A program made the translations under genes and the position numbers. A stretch of DNA of 64,000 nt from Diphasiastrum complanatum (lineage: Eukaryota; Streptophyta; Lycopodiopsida; Lycopodiales; Lycopodiaceae). The stretch covers positions 53,278,728-53,342,727 of the forward strand of contig CM055098.1 of the NCBI GenBank assembly GCA_029204225.1, written 5' to 3'. This document shows, piece after piece, positions 61,914-64,000 of the stretch (position 1 is the first letter of the stretch; each line of letters starts with the position of its first letter). A model generated the notes under the pieces. It was not told the DNA's origin, searched no databases, and saw nothing but the letters and a program-made list of their open reading frames with translations.

Positions 61914-62596
61914 TGTAAAAATTACAGCAAATAAGGATCCTAAAACACTTGAAATGATGAGGGAAACAATAGATTATGATTTCATAAGATTAGCACAAGT
62001 TGAACCATCAAAATCCATCAAAAATCTATGCTTGAACCTCACTAAAATGGCCCAAATCCTTGAAGAAGGCTTCACACGTGTGAAAGTACGGCCTCCCACA
62101 GTCTGAGTACTGTACACCAGACCTACATTCAATCCTATAATCATTAGTAATCACAAGTACTCAAACAATTATGAACATAGAGAGCAATTGCACCATTATG
62201 AGAGAAAAAACATGAAATTGCTTGATTGATTTTGGTGAGATATCATCACCTATATATACATGATCCATCACGGTTTTGGGCAGGTATGAGTAGCCCTAAA
62301 CCTATCCCTAATGCTAATTTTGGTGGATCTTTCATCCCTACCAAGTTAGGGTTGGAATCTTGGAGATCCCTCAACAATGCAAAAATTACCAAAAATAGCT
62401 CCTATTTTTTCTCCCTTGTATCTAAGCATAATTTGGACTCATTCCAAAGGTTCTAACACTTAGGTCTACTTGAGAACATCCTTATGAATGGAATCCTATG
62501 CTATTTGGCACGTGTGACAAGCCACATCATGACCATCTAACTATTTACAAGTCATATGACCAAAACTAGTCAAGCTAGAATTGTGAATTTTTAACA
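61914..62596 (-). repeat. 5' LTR of the young copia element (683 bp)
   Basis: Identical to 56437-57119 except for one base (G at the position matching 56795). The palindrome TTCACACGTGTGAA is at 62071-62084. Confidence 0.97.
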
Positions 62597-64000
62597 CTTG
62601 CCAAAGCCATTTTGGGGTGAGTCACTTAATTGTGCAAACTATTTGATCAATAGAGTCTCATGTAGATCTATTGATGGTAAAACTCCTTATGAAGTTTTGT
62701 ATGGAAGAAAGCCTAACCTTAAGCATTTGGAAGTCTTTGGATGCACTTGCTATGTGCATGAACCTTTGGAGACAAGGACAAAAGAGGATCCATCACCAAC
62801 AAAGGGGATCATGCTCGGGTATGGCAACTCAAGCAATGGATACAAGGTATATCTTCCATCCTTGGATAAGTTTGTAGTGTCTAGAGATGTAATCTATGAT
62901 GAATACAAGATGCACAAGCTTAATGATGGCTCAACCATCTCAAAAATCAAGAGGATAGTGGCGAGTATCAAGATAATCTTGATTTTGAGGAGGAGCCTAA
63001 TGTGGAGCTTGAACCAAGTCAACCTATCACACCTAGAAGATCATCAAGGGTAAGGATGGAGCCAACAAGGCTCACATAGTTGATGGATAGTGACACTTGG
63101 ATCCTTGCTTATAGACCTTCTAAGAATGTAATAGGATGTAAATTGGTGTTTCAGCTAAATACATATGGAAGCATAAGCAAACACAAGGCAAGGTTAGTTG
63201 CCAAAGGATATGCTCAAGTGGAGGGCATAGATTATGTGGAGACATTTGCACTTGTGGCCAAGATGGTCACAATAAGGTTAATCCTTGCTCTTGCCTCTCA
63301 TTTTGGATGGATGCTTTGTCAAATGGATGTGTCGAATGCATTTCTTGGAGGAAGACATCTTTCTGGAGCAGCCCCAAGGATTCATCTAGCTTGGGTTGGA
63401 GGACAAGGTTTGTCATCTACAAAGGAGCATCTACGACTTGAAGCAAGCCTCTAGGTCTTGGAATTCAAGACTACATGACTATCTTATTTCACTTGGTTTC
63501 TCTCAAAGTGAATAGGATCCTAGATTATATCTTAAGTTTGATGATCATGGTATTGTACTCTTCTTAATCTATGTTGATGATATCATCCTATGTGGTGATA
63601 GAATTGTTGGAATCAAGAAAGTCAAGATAGATCTTTCACTAGAGTTCAAGATGGTAGATCTAGGTGAATATCTCCATTATATTTTGGGCATAGAAATAAT
63701 TAGAGGGTCTGATTATATCTTCATTTTTCAAACAAACTATGCTCAAAGTTTGCTAAAAAGTTTTAAGATGCAAGATTGCAAATATGTAGAAACTCCCATG
63801 GAGCAAGATGTAAAAGTGTCTAAAGAAGATGATGAAAGATCCTTCATAATACATCACTTTGTATAGACAACTTATAGGCTCTTTAATGTGGATAACTATT
63901 ACTAGGCCTGATCTTACCGTTAGTGTATGTAGATTAAGTCAACATATGCAAGATCCATTGAACATTCATTGGAAGAAAACTAAAAGGATCTTGAGATACA
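62597..64000 (+). pseudogene. Copia element C, 3' half: integrase end, RT, start of RNase H (runs off the window)
   Basis: Begins with the TSD and resumes the integrase of 54596-56436 (KPFWGESLNCANYLINR). 62598-63053 holds the integrase C-terminus; a shift near 62950 breaks the linker; 63080-63454 holds the RT N-part ([28 protein letters not shown]); YVDDIIL near 63571 is intact but in another frame; 63651-63866 is the RT C-part (YAQSLLK, TPMEQDVKV); and the RNase H entry (LIGSLMWITITRPDL) follows another shift. At least four frame breaks. The 3' LTR must lie beyond 64000. Confidence 0.92.

Larger units (their letters stand above)
56437..62596 (-). mobile_element. Complete, very young Ty1/copia retrotransposon (6,160 bp)
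   Basis: Both LTRs are 683 bp (56437-57119 and 61914-62596), with one mismatch between them (A at 56795 versus G in the right copy). Exact 5-bp TSD CTTGC. On the minus strand: 5' LTR, primer-binding site TGGTATCAGAGCC at 61913-61901 directly after the LTR, a leader of about 0.8 kb, one uninterrupted Gag-Pol frame (61102-57134), polypurine tract GAGGAGGAG (57129-57120), 3' LTR. Every part needed for autonomous movement is present. It lies in antisense orientation inside the integrase of a decayed member of its own family. Confidence 0.97.

Overview
The window looks like nuclear DNA of a land plant: AT-rich, full of Ty1/copia and Ty3/gypsy LTR retrotransposons inserted into one another, with one host gene carrying multi-kilobase introns. 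I cannot name the species. An exon resembling a bacterial-type N4/N6 DNA methyltransferase, a gene type I associate with non-seed plants, together with the large introns, makes a fern, lycophyte or bryophyte plausible. This is inference at low confidence.

Region 1 (1-5.1 kb) is retroelement debris: a decayed copia reverse transcriptase followed by its 3' LTR (371-966), an inverted pair of heads from a second LTR family (1009-1084 and 1696-2215, the second with a primer-binding site), a block dense in CACGTG-type and GGTCAAC motifs, a phased CCAAT array, and a (CT)n(AC)n microsatellite.

Region 2 (about 6.5-25.0 kb, minus strand) is the one intact host gene: a 19-exon, 937-residue LRR-VIII-1 receptor-like kinase of the At1g06840/HPCA1 group. 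It has a signal peptide, LRRs encoded one per exon, a Cys-rich juxtamembrane ectodomain, a transmembrane helix and an RD kinase. Its introns hold a 90-bp tandem repeat, a 48-bp near-perfect palindrome and a copy of a very short tRNA-like SINE. A second SINE copy with a perfect 18-bp target duplication lies upstream, at 26.5 kb.

Region 3 (25-33.6 kb) is intergenic: a 68-bp tandem duplication, a (GA)n tract, an unidentified minus-strand pseudo-ORF, a decayed gypsy element (minus), and on the plus strand an exon (31358-32072) resembling the C-terminal half of an N4/N6 DNA methyltransferase.

Region 4 (33.6-64 kb) is a stack of nested retrotransposons. Copia family B is present as pol - LTR - gag/deleted pol - LTR, a tandem LTR-sharing arrangement. 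Its second unit was interrupted by gypsy G1 (38256-45002), which contains an inverted relative, G2. The B LTR at 45182 was split by a non-autonomous copia, D (45970-51008, TSD TTCAA). After copia E (51.1-53.8 kb) comes decayed copia C (54.6-64 kb, running off the window). It was interrupted very recently by a complete, probably autonomous copia of the same family in opposite orientation (56437-62596; TSD CTTGC; LTRs differ at 1 of 683 positions; intact 1322-aa Gag-Pol). The nesting gives a relative order of events: C before its inserter, B before both D and G1. G2 probably came after G1.
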